Assembly (NCBI GenBank): GCA_016584305.1
Contig: JACEEZ010019097.1
Coordinates: 397,527-461,526 of the forward strand
Direction of reading: 5' to 3'
DNA: 64,000 nt
From: Chionoecetes opilio
Lineage: Eukaryota > Arthropoda > Malacostraca > Decapoda > Majidae
Numbering within the stretch: position 1 is the stretch's first letter; every line of letters begins with the position of its first letter. Shown here piece after piece: positions 34,291 to 46,420 of the stretch. The notes under the pieces were generated by a model. That model saw only the letters and a list, made by a program, of their open reading frames with translations, made no database searches and was not told where the DNA came from. A program made the position numbers and the translations under genes.

Positions 34291-34590
34291 AAATCATGCT
34301 TCTGAAAACCCAAAGAATTCCCTACTTTTTGTGTATCCCTGAATATCTGCTTTATCCTAAATGGCGTGAGTATAATGCATGGTTTCACCAATACTACTGC
34401 TGCCTCGGGAATCCATTGATGGCGTTGATAATGGCGGCAAGAGGGAAATAAGGGAGATAATGGAGGAAGAAATAGGACGGGTGGAGGCGGCCGCTTGTTT
34501 GGGGAGGAATAATGGTGCAATATTTACCACACAGAAATATTGCATTATATTGCCCGTGTGTGTGACTTGGGTTATTACAAGTGTTCCGAG
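34291..34590. other. No recognisable feature
   Basis: Non-repetitive spacer; an open frame through 34379-34900 is not protein-like. Confidence 0.4.
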
Positions 34591-34594
34591 GATA

Positions 34595-34655
34595 GGTAGT
34601 GATGCTATAATTCTTAATATTTGGCGGCTGGCGACTAAAGTGTTAATCTACGGTA
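34595..34655. repeat. Fragment of the CTGTTATCTACGGTAG family
   Basis: GTAGTGATGCTATAATTCTT...GGCTGGCGACTAAAGTGTTA matches 62038-62112 in the same orientation. Confidence 0.8.
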
Positions 34656-34734
34656 AAGGTACGGCGGCGCCAAAATCCAGGCTGACGCAAAGTTGTAGAT
34701 TTATTACACTGGCCATAGTCGGCGTCCAGTCAGT

Positions 34735-35400
34735 TCGTACACAAGTTGTTGGGTACACCAAAAAGTCGTTTCGTACCCCAGTAGATTCGTATACCAAAAA
34801 GTTGTTTCGTACACCAAAAAGTTGTTTCGTACACCAAAAAGTTGTTTCGTACACCAAAAAGTTGTTTCGTACACCAAAAAGTTGTTTCGTACACCAGTAG
34901 ATTCGTATACCAAAAAGTCGTTTCGTACACCAGTAGATTCGTATACCAAAAAGTTGTTTCGTACACCAGTAGATTCGTACACCAAAAAGTTGTTTCGTAC
35001 ACCAGTAGATTCGTATACCAAAAACTTGTTTCGTACCCCAGTAGATTCGTATACCAAGAAGTTGTTTAGTACACCAAAAAGTCGTTTCGTACCCCAGTAG
35101 ATTCGTACACAAAAAAGTTGTTTCGTACACCCAAAAAGTCGTTTCGTACCCCAGTAGATTCGTATACTAAAAAATTGTTTCGTACACCAAAAAGTCGTTT
35201 CGTACCCCAGTAGATTCGTATACCAAAAAGTTGTTTCGTACACCAGTAGATTCGTATACCATAAAGTTGTTTCGTACACCAAAAAGTCGTTTCGTACACC
35301 AGTAGATTCTTACACCTAAAAGTTGTTTCGTACACCAAAAAGTCGTTTCGTACACCTAAAAGTTTTTTCGTAGTGTATATGAAACCATAGTCGTTTCGTA
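34735..35400. repeat. Composite minisatellite of alternating 20- and 16-bp units
   Basis: The 20-mer GTTTCGTACACCAAAAAGTT and the block CAGTAGATTCGTATAC alternate in an irregular order. TACGAAAC motifs in the opposite orientation follow at 35425-35515, suggesting a collapsed inverted partner. Repetitive frames on both strands are artefacts. Confidence 0.93.
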
Positions 35401-35579
35401 CACTCAGCTCAGAGTTGAACTTGACTACTAGAGTTACGAAACGACACCAGGTATGTACGAAAATACTCAAAATCAGTGTACGAAACAACTCACAAAACCT
35501 GGGTACGAAACTCCCTGTAACCCCATAGTGGCAGCGGCCTAAGCTGGCGGTGGGTGGCGGCGCCTGGGGCCTCAGCGGT

Positions 35580-35885
35580 GCAATAGTTACCTTACCGTTG
35601 AAACCAAGACCGTGTTTGGAATCTCTCTTGGCCAAAATGGACGAGGACTGCGCGGTCATTTTCTGAGACACTGACTAAGTTTTGGCCTAAAATTGTTGCT
35701 TTTTCAGCTAGAGATATTTTTATTTCCCGGAAACCTGTTAAAAAGTTTTATATATTATTATTTACATCCGCCAATCCTGTGGTCGCCGTGTCCACTGATA
35801 ACAATGTGTCTCCATCAGACAAAACACTAAAACTTGTCCAGGAATAATAGTCAGTGTCTCAGAAACCAGGGAAGTGACGGAAGGG
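35580..35885. mobile_element. Family A relative
   Basis: It contains ATGGACGAGGACTGCGCGGT, CTGAGACACTGACTAA, TGGTCGCCGTGTCCACTGAT and TCTCCATCAGACAAAACACT, in the same order as the element at 59.46-59.75 kb. Imperfect inverted ends GTCATTTTCTGAGACACTGA and TCAGTGTCTCAGAAACC enclose it. Confidence 0.7.
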
Positions 35886-35889
35886 TATC

Positions 35890-35990
35890 CAAACAAGTGT
35901 GCCCCGCCCCGCCCCGCATTGCCCAGCCGCCGAGTGGTCCGCCCCGCCCCGCTTGCCCAGCCGCCGAGTGGTCCCGCCCCGCCCCGAGGA
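35890..35990. repeat. GC-rich tandem repeat
   Basis: CGCCCCGCCCCGC and CCCAGCCGCCGAGTGGTCC occur in two or three copies. Confidence 0.85.
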
Positions 35991-36298
35991 TTAGTACCCT
36001 AACCCCCACCTCCTAACGGAGGGGCCCTTTTGGGATAAAATGGACGAGAACTGCGCGCTCGCTACCTCCGTTCCACTTAGGTTTTCTATATTCTTATGCC
36101 TTTTTTTAAAAAGCTCCCCTAATGATTTCCGCACTAACTACCCCATGACTGAGTCCATTCCAATCATCTACCACCCTATTTGTGAGCAGTTTCTATCTAT
36201 TGCTGCTTTAAAAAACACGTGTTACCAGTGTGAATCCGTTACTTCGGTAAAACTGCACAACCAACAACTCCAACCCTTGCTACTTTTTAATCTTTCCC

Positions 36299-36600
36299 TC
36301 AACCCAGCAAACCTCGGGAGCTGGGCGACAACCCAGCAACCTCGGGGACTGGGCGACAAAACCCCGCAACCTCGGGGAGCTGGGCGACAACCCAGCAACC
36401 CCGGGGAGCTGGGCGACAACCCAGAACCTCGGGGAGCTGGGCGACAACCCCGCAACCTCGGGGAGCTTGGCACAACCCAGCAACCTCAGGGAGCTGGGCG
36501 ACAACCCAGCAACCTCGGGGAGCTGGACGACAACCCAGCAACCTCGGGGAGCTGGACGACAACCCAGCAACCTCGGGGAGCTGGGCGACAACCGGGGTTT
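36299..36600. repeat. 29-bp minisatellite, about 10 copies
   Basis: The unit is AGCTGGGCGACAACCCAGCA followed by ACCTCGGGG. The 29-bp length is not a multiple of three, so open frames on both strands through it are fortuitous. Confidence 0.95.
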
Positions 36601-36655
36601 TGGGTGGCGGACACAACAACACTCATTTATGTTAGCATCAAAAAAATTGTGGGTA

Positions 36656-36751
36656 AATTTCCAGATGAACACCAAACTTCCCTTGGTGGGCGAAACTATT
36701 TTTTTCAGGTGAGTTTTGATGATGTGAATTTATCTGCTAACCGTTTGTGGC

Positions 36752-36799
<48 letters not shown>

Positions 36800-37004
36800 A
36801 GAAATAAAAAAATAAAAAAAATTAACCTAACTGCACCTTTATCTTACTGTAAAAGACATAAAATACCCAACCTTTACTGAAGAAAATAATAATTGCGACA
36901 GAAACGGTTAACATATGTATTAAAAACATCAAAACTCGCCAGAAAGAAACAGTTTCGTCCACCCAAGGAAATTCGGTGTTCATCTGGAATAATACCATAA
37001 TGTG
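36656..37004. mobile_element. Inverted-repeat element, family C copy 3
   Basis: The left arm TTTCCAGATGAACACC ... TGCTAACCGTTTGTGG pairs with the right arm ATTGCGACAGAAACGGTTAA ... GTGTTCATCTGGAAT. Here the loop is a 46-bp poly-T and CCTAA-like patches rather than a clear TTAGG array. Confidence 0.85.
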
Positions 37005-37628
37005 GTCTAATCCCGGGACAAATCCCTATTCACAGCCTGCCCTGTACGTGATGGAAATACAGGAATAAACCTAAAATGGCATAACAGCCTACTGGCCTGG
37101 CTGGACCCCCCCCCCCCCTCCGTTTAACCCCATCTATAGCGTAAGTCAAGGCTGTTTCCCAAACTCATCCTAACCTGGCGTATTAACCTCCTAGCCTTGG
37201 AATGAATCCTAAAACCTAAATGTTAGCCTAACCCAAACCTCCACGTGCACTTATTCTTTTTGTTGTTGTGTTGTGGCGAGGGCAGGCCTTGGTCCCCGGC
37301 CGTGTGAGGACGGGGCTGTGTTGTCCCAAAGAGGAATGATGAGGGGGCCAGGGAGGAGGAGGGGGGGGAGGCCTTGCCAAATGTGGTGTGAGTGAGGCAG
37401 GAAGCAGGGTGTGGGCCCCGCAGGCAGGAGCAGAGTGTCAGGGCAGCGTGTGGGGTCTCTGTGTGCTGACTGTCACCACTGTTTTCAGGGCTGAGGTCAC
37501 AGTCCAAGCCGGCTGCTCCGCCCGGCCTGACCTGGCTCCCTCAGGGATCCCGAGGGTTCCCGCAGGACCGGTCATCGCGTGCTGGTGGGAAATCTTGCTG
37601 CGGTGGAGGCTGTGGGGCCGGGCACAGC

Positions 37629-39334
37629 ATGAGTGGCCGGGAGCAGCAGGATCAGTCCCGCCTCAGGGGTGGGGAGGCACAGGGGTGATGGCAAGAATCA
37701 CCTGGAGGCAGGCAGCTCAGGCCACAAGGGGACACAGTGAGCTGAAGTGCCCGCAGGGGTGAAAAAAACATTCAAATACAAGAGTCCCGCCCTTTAGAGA
37801 CATTTCTTGACACACAGTGGTGTTAAGAATTATGAATGTTTAGAGTGTGGGAAAAAAATTTGCTAGAAAGGATGACCTCACCACACACACCCTGACACAC
37901 AGTGGTGTCAAGAATTATGAATGTTTAGAGTGTGGGAAAAAATTTACTCAAAAGAGTTCCCTCACCACACACACCCTACAACACAGTGGTGTTAAGAATT
38001 ATGAATGTTTAGAGTGTGGGAAAAGATTTACTACAATGGGGAACCTCACCACACACACCCTGACACCCCAGTTGTGTTAAGAATTATGAATGTTTAGAGT
38101 GTGGGGAAAAAATTTACTGAAAAGGGTAGCCTCACCAAACACACCCAGACACACAGTGGTTTAAGAATTATGAATGTTTAGAGTGTGGGAAAAGATTTGC
38201 TAGAAAGGATGACCTCACCAGACACACCCTGACACATAGTGGTGTTAAGAATTATGAATGTTTAGAGTGGGAAAAGATTTACTCAAAGAGTTCCCTCACC
38301 ACACACCCTGACACACAGTGGTGTTAAGAATTATGAATGTTTAGAGTGTGGGAAAAGATTTACTACAATGGGTAACCTCACACAACACACCCTGCACACA
38401 GTGGTGTTAAGAAATTATGAATGTTTTTTGAGTGTGGGAAAATATTTACTACAAAGAGACACCTCACCACACACACCCTGACACAAAGTGGTGTTAAGAA
38501 TTATGAATTTTTTAGAGTGTGGGAAAAATATTTACTTTAAAAAAGTTCCCTCACCACACACACCCTGACACACAGTGGTGTTAAGAATTATGAATGGGTT
38601 TTGAGTGTGGGAAAAGATTTACTCAAAGAGTTCCCTCACCACCACACCCTGACCCCACAGTGGTGTTAAGAATTATGAATGTTTAGAGTGTGGGAAAAGA
38701 TTTCCAAAAGGTTCCCTCACCCAAAACACACCCTGACACACAATGATGTTAAGAATTATGAATGTTTAGAGTGTGGGAAAAGATTTGCTCAAAAGTCTAA
38801 CCTCACCACACACACCCTGACAAACAGTGGTGTTAAGAATTCTGAATGTTTAGAGTGTGGGAAAAGATTTGCTCAAAAGTCTAACCTCACCACACACACC
38901 CTGACACACAGTGGTGTTAAGAATTATGAATGTTTAGAGTGTGGGAAAAGATTTACTACAATGGGTAACCTCACCACACACACCCTGACACACAGTGGTG
39001 TTAGGAATTATGAATGTTTAGAGTGTGGGAAAAATTTACTACAATGGGTAACCTCACCACACACACCCTGACACACAGTGGTGTTAGGAATTATGAATGT
39101 TTAGAGTGTGGGAAAAGATTTACCACAATGGGTTCCCTCACCAAACACACCCTGAAACACAGTGGTGTTAAGAATCATGAATGCCTAGAGTGTGGGAAAA
39201 GGTTTTATACCACTAAGGAACTCAACCAACACACCTTTAGACACACTGGCTTGCGGGAGTTCAAGTGTGATATTTGTAGCAAGTGTTTCAAGACAAAGGG
39301 TGATATTGCCAAGCACATGAAGATCCACTTTTGA
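37629..39334 (+). pseudogene. C2H2 zinc-finger protein, about 18 fingers, several frameshifts
   Basis: A near-perfect 84-bp (28-residue) repeat encodes ECLECGKRF-x(6)-LTTHTLTHSGVKNY. TGT of the first Cys pair recurs about every 84 bp from 37837 to 39180, and a different last finger (CDICSKCF...HMKIHF, stop at 39332) closes the protein. The linker HSGVKNYE replaces the usual TGEKPY. A decayed first finger (KCPQG...HFLTH) is at about 37745. Intact frames cover 37847-38080 and 38750-39334. Indels of 1-2 bp between 38080 and 38720 break the rest, for example lost bases in HTLTP and GAATGGGTTTTGAG. ATG at 37629 (MSGREQQDQ) or 37689 may be the start; both need frameshifts. It would be a DNA-binding nuclear protein if functional. 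Decay or poor consensus in repeats are both possible. Confidence 0.85.
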
Positions 39335-39439
39335 GGTGGTGTGTTGTGTGGACAAGTGTGGTTGTACCCGTGCCTGTGGGAGTGTGTCCTGTGTGGCAAA
39401 ATATAATGGATGAATTTTAATTTTTTATAAAATTCATTT

Positions 39440-39940
39440 ATTTTAATTTGAAGTTGTTATTGTAATTTAAACATTAGTTGTTTTCATTTTAACTTAATTT
39501 GTTTTAATTTAAACTTCAGTTTTCATTTAAACTTCAGTTGTTTTAATTTAATTTTCAGTTGTTTTAATTTAAACTTCAGTTGTTTTCATTAAAATTCAGT
39601 TGTTTTAATTTACACTTCAGTTTTAATTTAAATTTCAGTTGTTTTAATTTAAACTTCAGTTGTTTTAATTTAAACTTCAGTTGTTTTAATTTAAACTTCA
39701 GTTGTTTTAATTTAAACTTCAGTTGTTTTAATTTAAACTTCAGTTTTAATTTAAACTTCAGTTGTTTTAATTTAAACCAGTTGTTTTAATTTAAACCAGT
39801 TGTTTTAATTTAAACTTCAGTTGTTTTAATTTAAACTTCAGTTGTTTTAATTTGAAGTTCAGTTGTTTTAATTTAAACTTCAGTTGTTTTAATTTGAAGT
39901 TCAGTTGTTTTAATTTGAAGTTCAGTTGTTTTAATTTGCG
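39440..39940. repeat. 21-bp AT-rich minisatellite
   Basis: TTGTTTTAATTTAAACTTCA in about 22 variant copies just after the zinc-finger gene. Confidence 0.95.
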
Positions 39941-39944
39941 AGTG

Positions 39945-40335
39945 AAAAGGTGTAGAGCCAGATAAAGCTTTAGAATAACTTCCGCACTTCTACTTTTAAC
40001 ACTTCTGGTAATGAATCCTAACACTCTATTAGCTCTATTTCTAGCCTCAATACATTGTTTCCTAGGTCAGAGGTCTGGGCACACCCTCACTCCAAGATCT
40101 TTCTCACCCTCTGATCTTTTCAGCGATACATTGCCTATGGTGTATCTATTACCAGGGTTTTTTTCTACCAACATTCATAAACGCTGCACTTTCATAATAT
40201 TTAAAGTTTCCCACCCCCCTGCCATCTGACTACCCCCCTCGTTAAGTTTATCTAAGTCTTCCTGCAATATTTTACATCAGACTGGATACAATAATCCTAC
40301 CTACCTTAGTATCATCAGCAAATTGCTGATATCTG
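39945..40335 (-). mobile_element. CR1-like retrotransposon fragment
   Basis: Minus-strand frames give an ADDTK-like end (about 40310), KCSV, NRYTIGNVSLKRSEGEKDLGV, then NRVLGFITRSVKSRSAEVIL and KLYLAL. This is the C-terminal part of the RT typical of CR1-like elements. Frameshifted and truncated on both sides, its 3' side joining the minisatellite. Confidence 0.85.
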
Positions 40336-40426
40336 CCTTAATTATGCTAACCCCACTTTTCATCTATTTTATCTATATATCTGTATACCTATCTACATTA
40401 TTTCCTTTGTGCCACCAAACCCCTTG

Positions 40427-40560
40427 AGTCCAGAAACGTATTTCCATTGTAATTTGGGTCCATTAGACGATTAGTTAGTGACTATAAGCAATATTTTATA
40501 GCTAGACCTGTTTAGGTATCCTTGTCCACTAGGTAATTTGGTAGTATTATTAATGACTTC
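40427..40560. repeat. Dispersed repeat, inverted copy of 8215-8350
   Basis: CCCCTTGAGTCCAGAAACGT ... CTGTTTAGGTATCCTTGTCC. Confidence 0.75.
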
Positions 40561-40959
40561 GTAATTGTATAGCAAGATGACAAGATGACAAGATGGGGGG
40601 CTGGTGACTTCAGTTTCTCGGCCACCGCTAGCCCAGATCCGCGATCCATGTTATATAGATCAGTGTTCTTCAAACCAACTAGCTGTTTCGTCCCACCAGC
40701 GCTGAGAGGCCGTATTAAACCCCCTCCTTTAAGGTTTTAGCTTTTATTGCCTAAACTGATATTGCTAACTGTTCGGACTCAAACACACAGGGGATCGCCC
40801 CGTGTCGGAGGAGGAAGGTTTATCTTAAGCCGTAGGATGTTGTAATGCGACCCTACCCATAACCTAGTCACGGTTTAAGTTTACATCGGTGCATTCGTTT
40901 GTGGGGACTAAGGCGGGTCGCCGCGGGTGAAGCAACTTCACGAACGGCGAAAACTACGG

Positions 40960-43910
40960 CGATGGAAGAATTAGAGGATTTTGCGCCGGAAATTGACTAT
41001 CCGGGGATATCTTACTGCCTTGCTCTGCTTCCGCTGACAACACTATATAGAGAAGACCGAGGTAATGGCTGATGTGCAGAGCTTATAACACCACGAAAAA
41101 CAGAGTCATAACAGAGCCTCGCAAAAGGTAAGCAATGGTAAGAGTTTACGTAATGTTGTTCCATAATCACTTGCCTACTAACAAAATTCTTAATGAGACT
41201 ATGCTGTACGACTAGTTTCCTGGTTAGAAGCTTTTTTGCACATCAACCATCACCATCAGGTCTTCTTAGCTGTTGTAGCGAGCACGGAAATCCGCCCACC
41301 CACCCGCAACCTGGAATATCAATTTCGACGCAACAACTCCCCCCCCCCCCCCCCCCCGAAATTTTTCATCGTCGCTAGGCTATCCTTATGTAGGTTGTAC
41401 ATATTCATTGGTTATGATTGAATAAAATAACCTTCATTAATTGAGTATCCTTTTCGTTGTCTTTCCTCATAATAAGTAGTGGGTACATCATAGGTTTAAG
41501 TGTTACTTGACGAGCCAATGCTCATACTCTGCGGTCTATACCACGGTACCGGTCATTTCGCCCACACGTCATTCGCCCAGCAAGACATTTCGCCACATGT
41601 AAAGCAATCGCCAAAATGTAAGAGTCAATCGTCAACTCTAAAGCAATTCGCCCACACTGATCCCGGCACGAGAGTCAATGGAAGTTCATATCTTCCTCTA
41701 GCAGAAATGCGAATGAACCACCTTGGCGCGAAAGGACGGTAAATTTTCTAGTGTTGACCATACTCGCCACTTCACCAAACAAGTTGTGGGGACCTGCTGC
41801 GCGATATGCGGGGTTATTCGGGTGGGACAAATTAGACGACGAGTTTGGATTTAAACACGTATTAAAGAGTTGTGTTCAGACAGGGTATAAAAAATTCCCT
41901 AGATCTAGGGTTAAATTTCCTTATGTTATAGAGAAAATGCCTCAACCAAAATAAACTTAACCTAAAACCAAAATGAAGCTTTTACCATTTGCAGGGGGCT
42001 TGACCCACCGATAACCTAACCTAACATAACCAAATACATAACCCTAACAAAATCTAACCTAAACTTACACCAAATCTAACTTACCTCTAACCTACCTAAA
42101 CAAAAATTAATCTAACACTACCTAGCGAAGGGATTGCGTGGGGGGGTTCTCGACACCACTAAACAAATATACCTAACCTCCTAGCTCCTAGACTCCTATA
42201 GTGTGGCGAAATGACTCCATAGTGTGGCGAATTGACTGCAGGGCGAATGACTCCATGGTGTGCGAAAGGCATTGTGGCGAAATGACCGGATCAGGATACC
42301 GCTACAACATCACCAACCTTTCGCTTTGATTTATCTTATACTACCATCCATAAACAAAAGTAGCAAAACGGTAGACCATTATCTACAAATCCATACATCA
42401 TGGTACATGAGGTAAAGGATGTGTAAGGGATATTGTTACTGATACCATATACAAAAATCGCGGCAAAACTCGCTGACGCGTAATGGTAAGTTAGATTTTG
42501 CTTTGATTTTAGTCTATCTTATACTCCATCACTACAACAAGTTGCATATACCATCGACCATGACCCCATACTTGCCAACCCCCCCAACCTCCCGCCTTAG
42601 GAGGTTAGGTTATGATTTGTTTTATGTTTGTGTCGAGAACCCTCCTCAAACCCCCCGCTAGGAGGTTAGGTTTAGATTTTGATAGTTAGGTCTAGGTTAG
42701 GTTAGATGTTGTCTAGGTTAGGATGTAGGTCTAGATTTGTTGTTTTTGTTCTTTTTCCTTTTAGGTTAGGTTTTTTAGGTTATATTTTGTTAGGTTAGGT
42801 CATAGGTTAGATTGCGTTTAGGTTAGGTTAGGTTAGCCGGTGGGTGGGTTCTAAGTCCCCCTGGATAAGGGTTAGTCTTAATCTTTCTTCGAGATAGGTT
42901 AGCAGTTTATTTTTATTCAGCAATTTTCCCTCTTAGACATAGTAAATTACCCCTAGATCGAGCGCGATTGTTACCCCCCTACCTAACTCTTTATATATAC
43001 GTCCCCTCTGTTTCCGACGCTTAAATTTGTTCCATCACCCGAAAACCACCGCATTCCCACAGGTCCCCAAACTGTTCTGGGGGAAGTGGGCCGAGTATGG
43101 TCAAACAATAGAAATTACCGTCATTTTCGCCCAATGAGGTTCATTCCATTTCTGACTAGGGAGAGATGTAACCCCATGACTACGTGACATGGATCGCTCG
43201 TGGCGAATTGAACTTTAGGAGTGGCAGTAATTTGACTCCTTAAGTGGGCTTTGCAATTTGACTCTTACATGTGGAGAGAAATTGACTCGCCTTGGCTTAC
43301 ATGTGGGCGAAATGTCTGTGGGCGAATAGACATGTGGGCGAAATGACAGGTAACCGTGGTTATAGACTCAAGAGTATGCATATGGCTCGTCAGAAGGTAA
43401 CACTTAAACCATGATGTTACCACTACTTATTGATGAGGAAAGACAACCAAAGCGAACTATCAATAATCCAAGGTTTATGGTTAATCAATCATAACCATGA
43501 TATGATAACAACCTAAAAAGAGAGCCTACGACGAGGAAACACATATTCGATTGTTGCGAGCCGAAATTGATATTACCAGGTGCTATATTCCGTGCTCGCT
43601 GACAACATAGAGAAGACCTGAGGTGATGATTCTGTTGATGTGCAAAGGCTTCTAAAACCACAGAGAAAACAGTCACAGCATGAGTCTCATAAGAAGTAAG
43701 CACCCCCTTTGTAGTGGTCAGGGTACCACATTAGTACCTACCAGTAGCGTTACCTTTTGACGAGGCTCTGTTATTGTACTCTGTTTCTTAGTTTAGAAAC
43801 CTATTGCACATAGCCATCTACCTACACACCGCGCTTCCCGCTATTTTATAGCCGTTCGTCAGCGAGAACAGCGCACAGTTACTATAGCACCTGCGAATAT
43901 CAAATCAGCG
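40960..43910. mobile_element. Nested palindrome, family B copy 2 between two small foldbacks
   Basis: The outer foldbacks at 40960-41370 and 43540-43910 share GAAATTGA(C/T)AT, AGAGAAGACC and TGATGTGCA(G/A)AG sequence, each followed by its inverted form. Between them 41480-41960 pairs with 42900-43430: GGTACCGGTCATTTCGCCC against GGGCGAAATGACAGGTAACC, and the AAAATTCCCTAGATCTAGGG arm against CCCCTAGATCG. The loop holds CCTAA/TTAGG runs (42010-42120, 42600-42840). A GGCGAAATGAC motif repeats irregularly. No transposase. Confidence 0.75.
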
Positions 43911-44450
43911 TGATCGCTGCAAAATAAACTCGAATCATTCTTCCATTAGCACGTTCGTTTTACCTTCGTAGCGTTCCACGCGGCGGACCACACAACGCCT
44001 TGATCCCCAACAAGACCGATGTAATACAACCTTGAGTTCGTTATGTACGAGGGACCATTGCCCTGGTCTCGTAAGAAGGATCGCAACAGAGGCAGTTGCC
44101 TCAGAAGAGACCACGGAGGAGGTGTAAACTCTCAAACTATAGCTCCAAATGACGTTATTCAATGCCTTCACTCGCCCAGGTCTCACCCATGGGTGACGCT
44201 ATCATCGCGTCTATAATGGAGCTGTCAAAACTCTCTCAGTGGAGAGACTTGAGAGGGACTGCAGTCCAGCCTAGGACTGGACTGAGTTGGCGACATCGCC
44301 AGTGTCCACCCCTTAAGAGAGCTCATAGTTACTCCCGCCATCACATAACATGGCAGTATTATCTCCACTTAGTATAAATATGGGCTAACTATGTAGTTTC
44401 TCAACCAAGATCCCTATTGCTACTCTCCTGACAGTAAATGCAGACCCGGT
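43911..44450. other. No recognisable gene
   Basis: A GTCCAGCCTAGGACTGGAC palindrome lies at 44267. Block 44370-44430 resembles 17405-17460 and 18780-18840. Confidence 0.4.
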
Positions 44451-44454
44451 AATA

Positions 44455-45015
44455 ATGACGAGGACTTCGCTTTCGTTCTTCAGAAGACAATGACATCAAT
44501 TTGTAACTGGCCTACAATAAGGGCTTTTTCTAAAGGCTGATAGCTCTTGTTTTCCGGAAACCATATTTAAACCAAAAGTAAATTCATCACAGAATTTTAT
44601 GGTCGCCACCCGTTTCCAGTAAAAACACATCTCCATCAGATAAAGCCACTCTAAACCTTAGGCTCGATCAGTCAGGGCTCTCATATAACAGCCCGGAAGT
44701 AAATGAATCGGAACATACCAGAACCTAACCTTATAGGTTTTAATAGAAACACTAACCTAACCTTAAACCACTACGTCATACCTTACCTATACTCTAACCT
44801 ATAGGTTTAATCGAAACGTACCTAACCTTAACTCTAAAAAGTCCATACTAACCTTGAACTACCTATGCATAAAATTCGGTGATTAATTTTTTTTTATAAT
44901 GGGTCCGGAAAAAATAACAAACTACGTATACTCAATTAGAAAAAGCACTATTGTAGGGCCAGAGACAAAAATTAAGTTCATGTCTCTGAAAACACGACCG
45001 CGAAGTTTCGTCCTC
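44455..45015. mobile_element. Family A copy 3, decayed
   Basis: The left part GGACTTCGCTTTCGTTCTTC ... TGGCCTACAATAAGGGCTTT pairs with the right part GAAAAAGCACTATTGTAGGG ... ACACGACCGCGAAGTTTCGT. The middle has CCTAACCTTA(A)ACCACTACG units and CATGCATAAAATTCGGTGAT, as at 61102. Confidence 0.8.
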
Positions 45016-46070
45016 ATTATACCCTACTCTGCAAAACCACCATAAATGATCACAATTAAGTATATTCACCATCAGAATTACCTGCATACCTTTTCCTAAT
45101 AGCTGTAACTAATCCTTCCCCTCACACTCCTTCACAAATCCCTCAGTTACCCTGCCTTTTAAAACTATTATAGTGTCAACTAGGCTTCCCTTTCTCTGAC
45201 CCAGTGTCCATTGCCATCGGCGCCGGTTTATAATCGTTCAACCCGAGCGTGGTCTAATCTAACTAACCTAGGACATTGGCACCTATCTTAACACTAAAGG
45301 ATCTAAGCATTGCTGGTTCATCCATGGAATGCAGAAAGGTAAACATGATTTAAATTGTATATGATTGGTCCTGTAAATTGTACATATCAAGAAACCCTGC
45401 GAAAACACTCAACGACGGCCGGCGATCGTCGTTCCGACGGCGACAGTTCAGTACAGTCACGCCACATACTTCGCGAAACAGTTGGGGCGCGGCCCAAGCC
45501 CATCAATTTATATCAAAGTCTGGGTGTCCTTTTCTACAAATGTTCGCCCCTCACAGTCTCCTCTTGGAGACCCCGCCTCCACCCCCGATAGTAGCCACAC
45601 ATGCTTCAAACCGTCCGCACTTTTATAGAATATACCACCCCTGAATGAGGTAACCGTCATAAGTTTTAAATCATGCCACCAACAGCTAATGACAATTAAA
45701 CAGCTCCCTTTCCCTCCCCCCCTCCCTTTTTCCTTACATCCATCGAGCCTTCAACTGGGTCCTTCCTCATCAGACAGGATGCGTCAAGTAACTTTTAAAT
45801 TATTTACATTTCCTTTGTTTTGAAAAATAAGGCTATAGCAAAAATATCGTAACATGAGAGTTGAGAGCAAGGTGTTGTGACCTCACGGTGTGTCATCCCC
45901 ACCATAACATATATGTATGTAGTGTGTGAGTGTGTGTGTGTGTGTAGATGCTTTTGTTGAATGATGTAAGCTAATAATAGGTTTAGAATAGATTCTCCCC
46001 CTACTATAATAAAGTAAATTTTAATTTTATAACATCCATATGTATGTAGTGTATTATGATACGTCCTCAA
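45016..46070. other. No recognisable gene
   Basis: Moderately complex sequence, a TG microsatellite at about 45925, and no protein-like frame that I recognise. Confidence 0.4.
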
Positions 46071-46074
46071 TTGT

Positions 46075-46420
46075 GTGATAGTGTCAGAGAGAGATGAGAC
46101 GAGAGAAGAGGAGGATAGGACGTTGTATTTGACATCGGAGAAGAGAGAGAACGAGAGAGAGAGAGAGAGATGGGAGGAAGGAAGGAAGGAAGGAAGAGAG
46201 GATGGAAGGAAGAGAAAAAGAAGGAAGGAAGGAAGAAGAGAGAGGATGGAACGAAGGAAAGGACTAGAAGGAAAAAGGAAGGAAGAGAAGAAAGGACCTG
46301 AACTTTCAGGACAGGAAGGAATGGAGAGAGCGAGAGATGAGAGAGAAGAGAGAGAACGAACTCGAGAGAGAGAGAGAGTGACCGGAGGAGAGGAAGAGAG
46401 ATGAGAGGAGAGCGAGGGAG
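46075..46420. repeat. GA/GGAA-rich low complexity
   Basis: AGAGAGAG and GGAAGGAA tracts; the Arg/Glu-rich frame is an artefact. Confidence 0.9.

Noticed and set aside
34648..35355. Long open frames (YETTFWCTN... repeats) on both strands
   Set aside because: They read through a 20/36-bp tandem repeat in several frames; no protein-like evidence.
36222..36675. Pro/Arg-rich frames on both strands
   Set aside because: Products of the 29-bp minisatellite in all frames.
40011..40229. Plus-strand 72-residue frame
   Set aside because: Antisense shadow of the CR1-like fragment on the minus strand.
46075..46404. Charged Arg/Glu protein
   Set aside because: GAGA/GGAA low complexity without other support.
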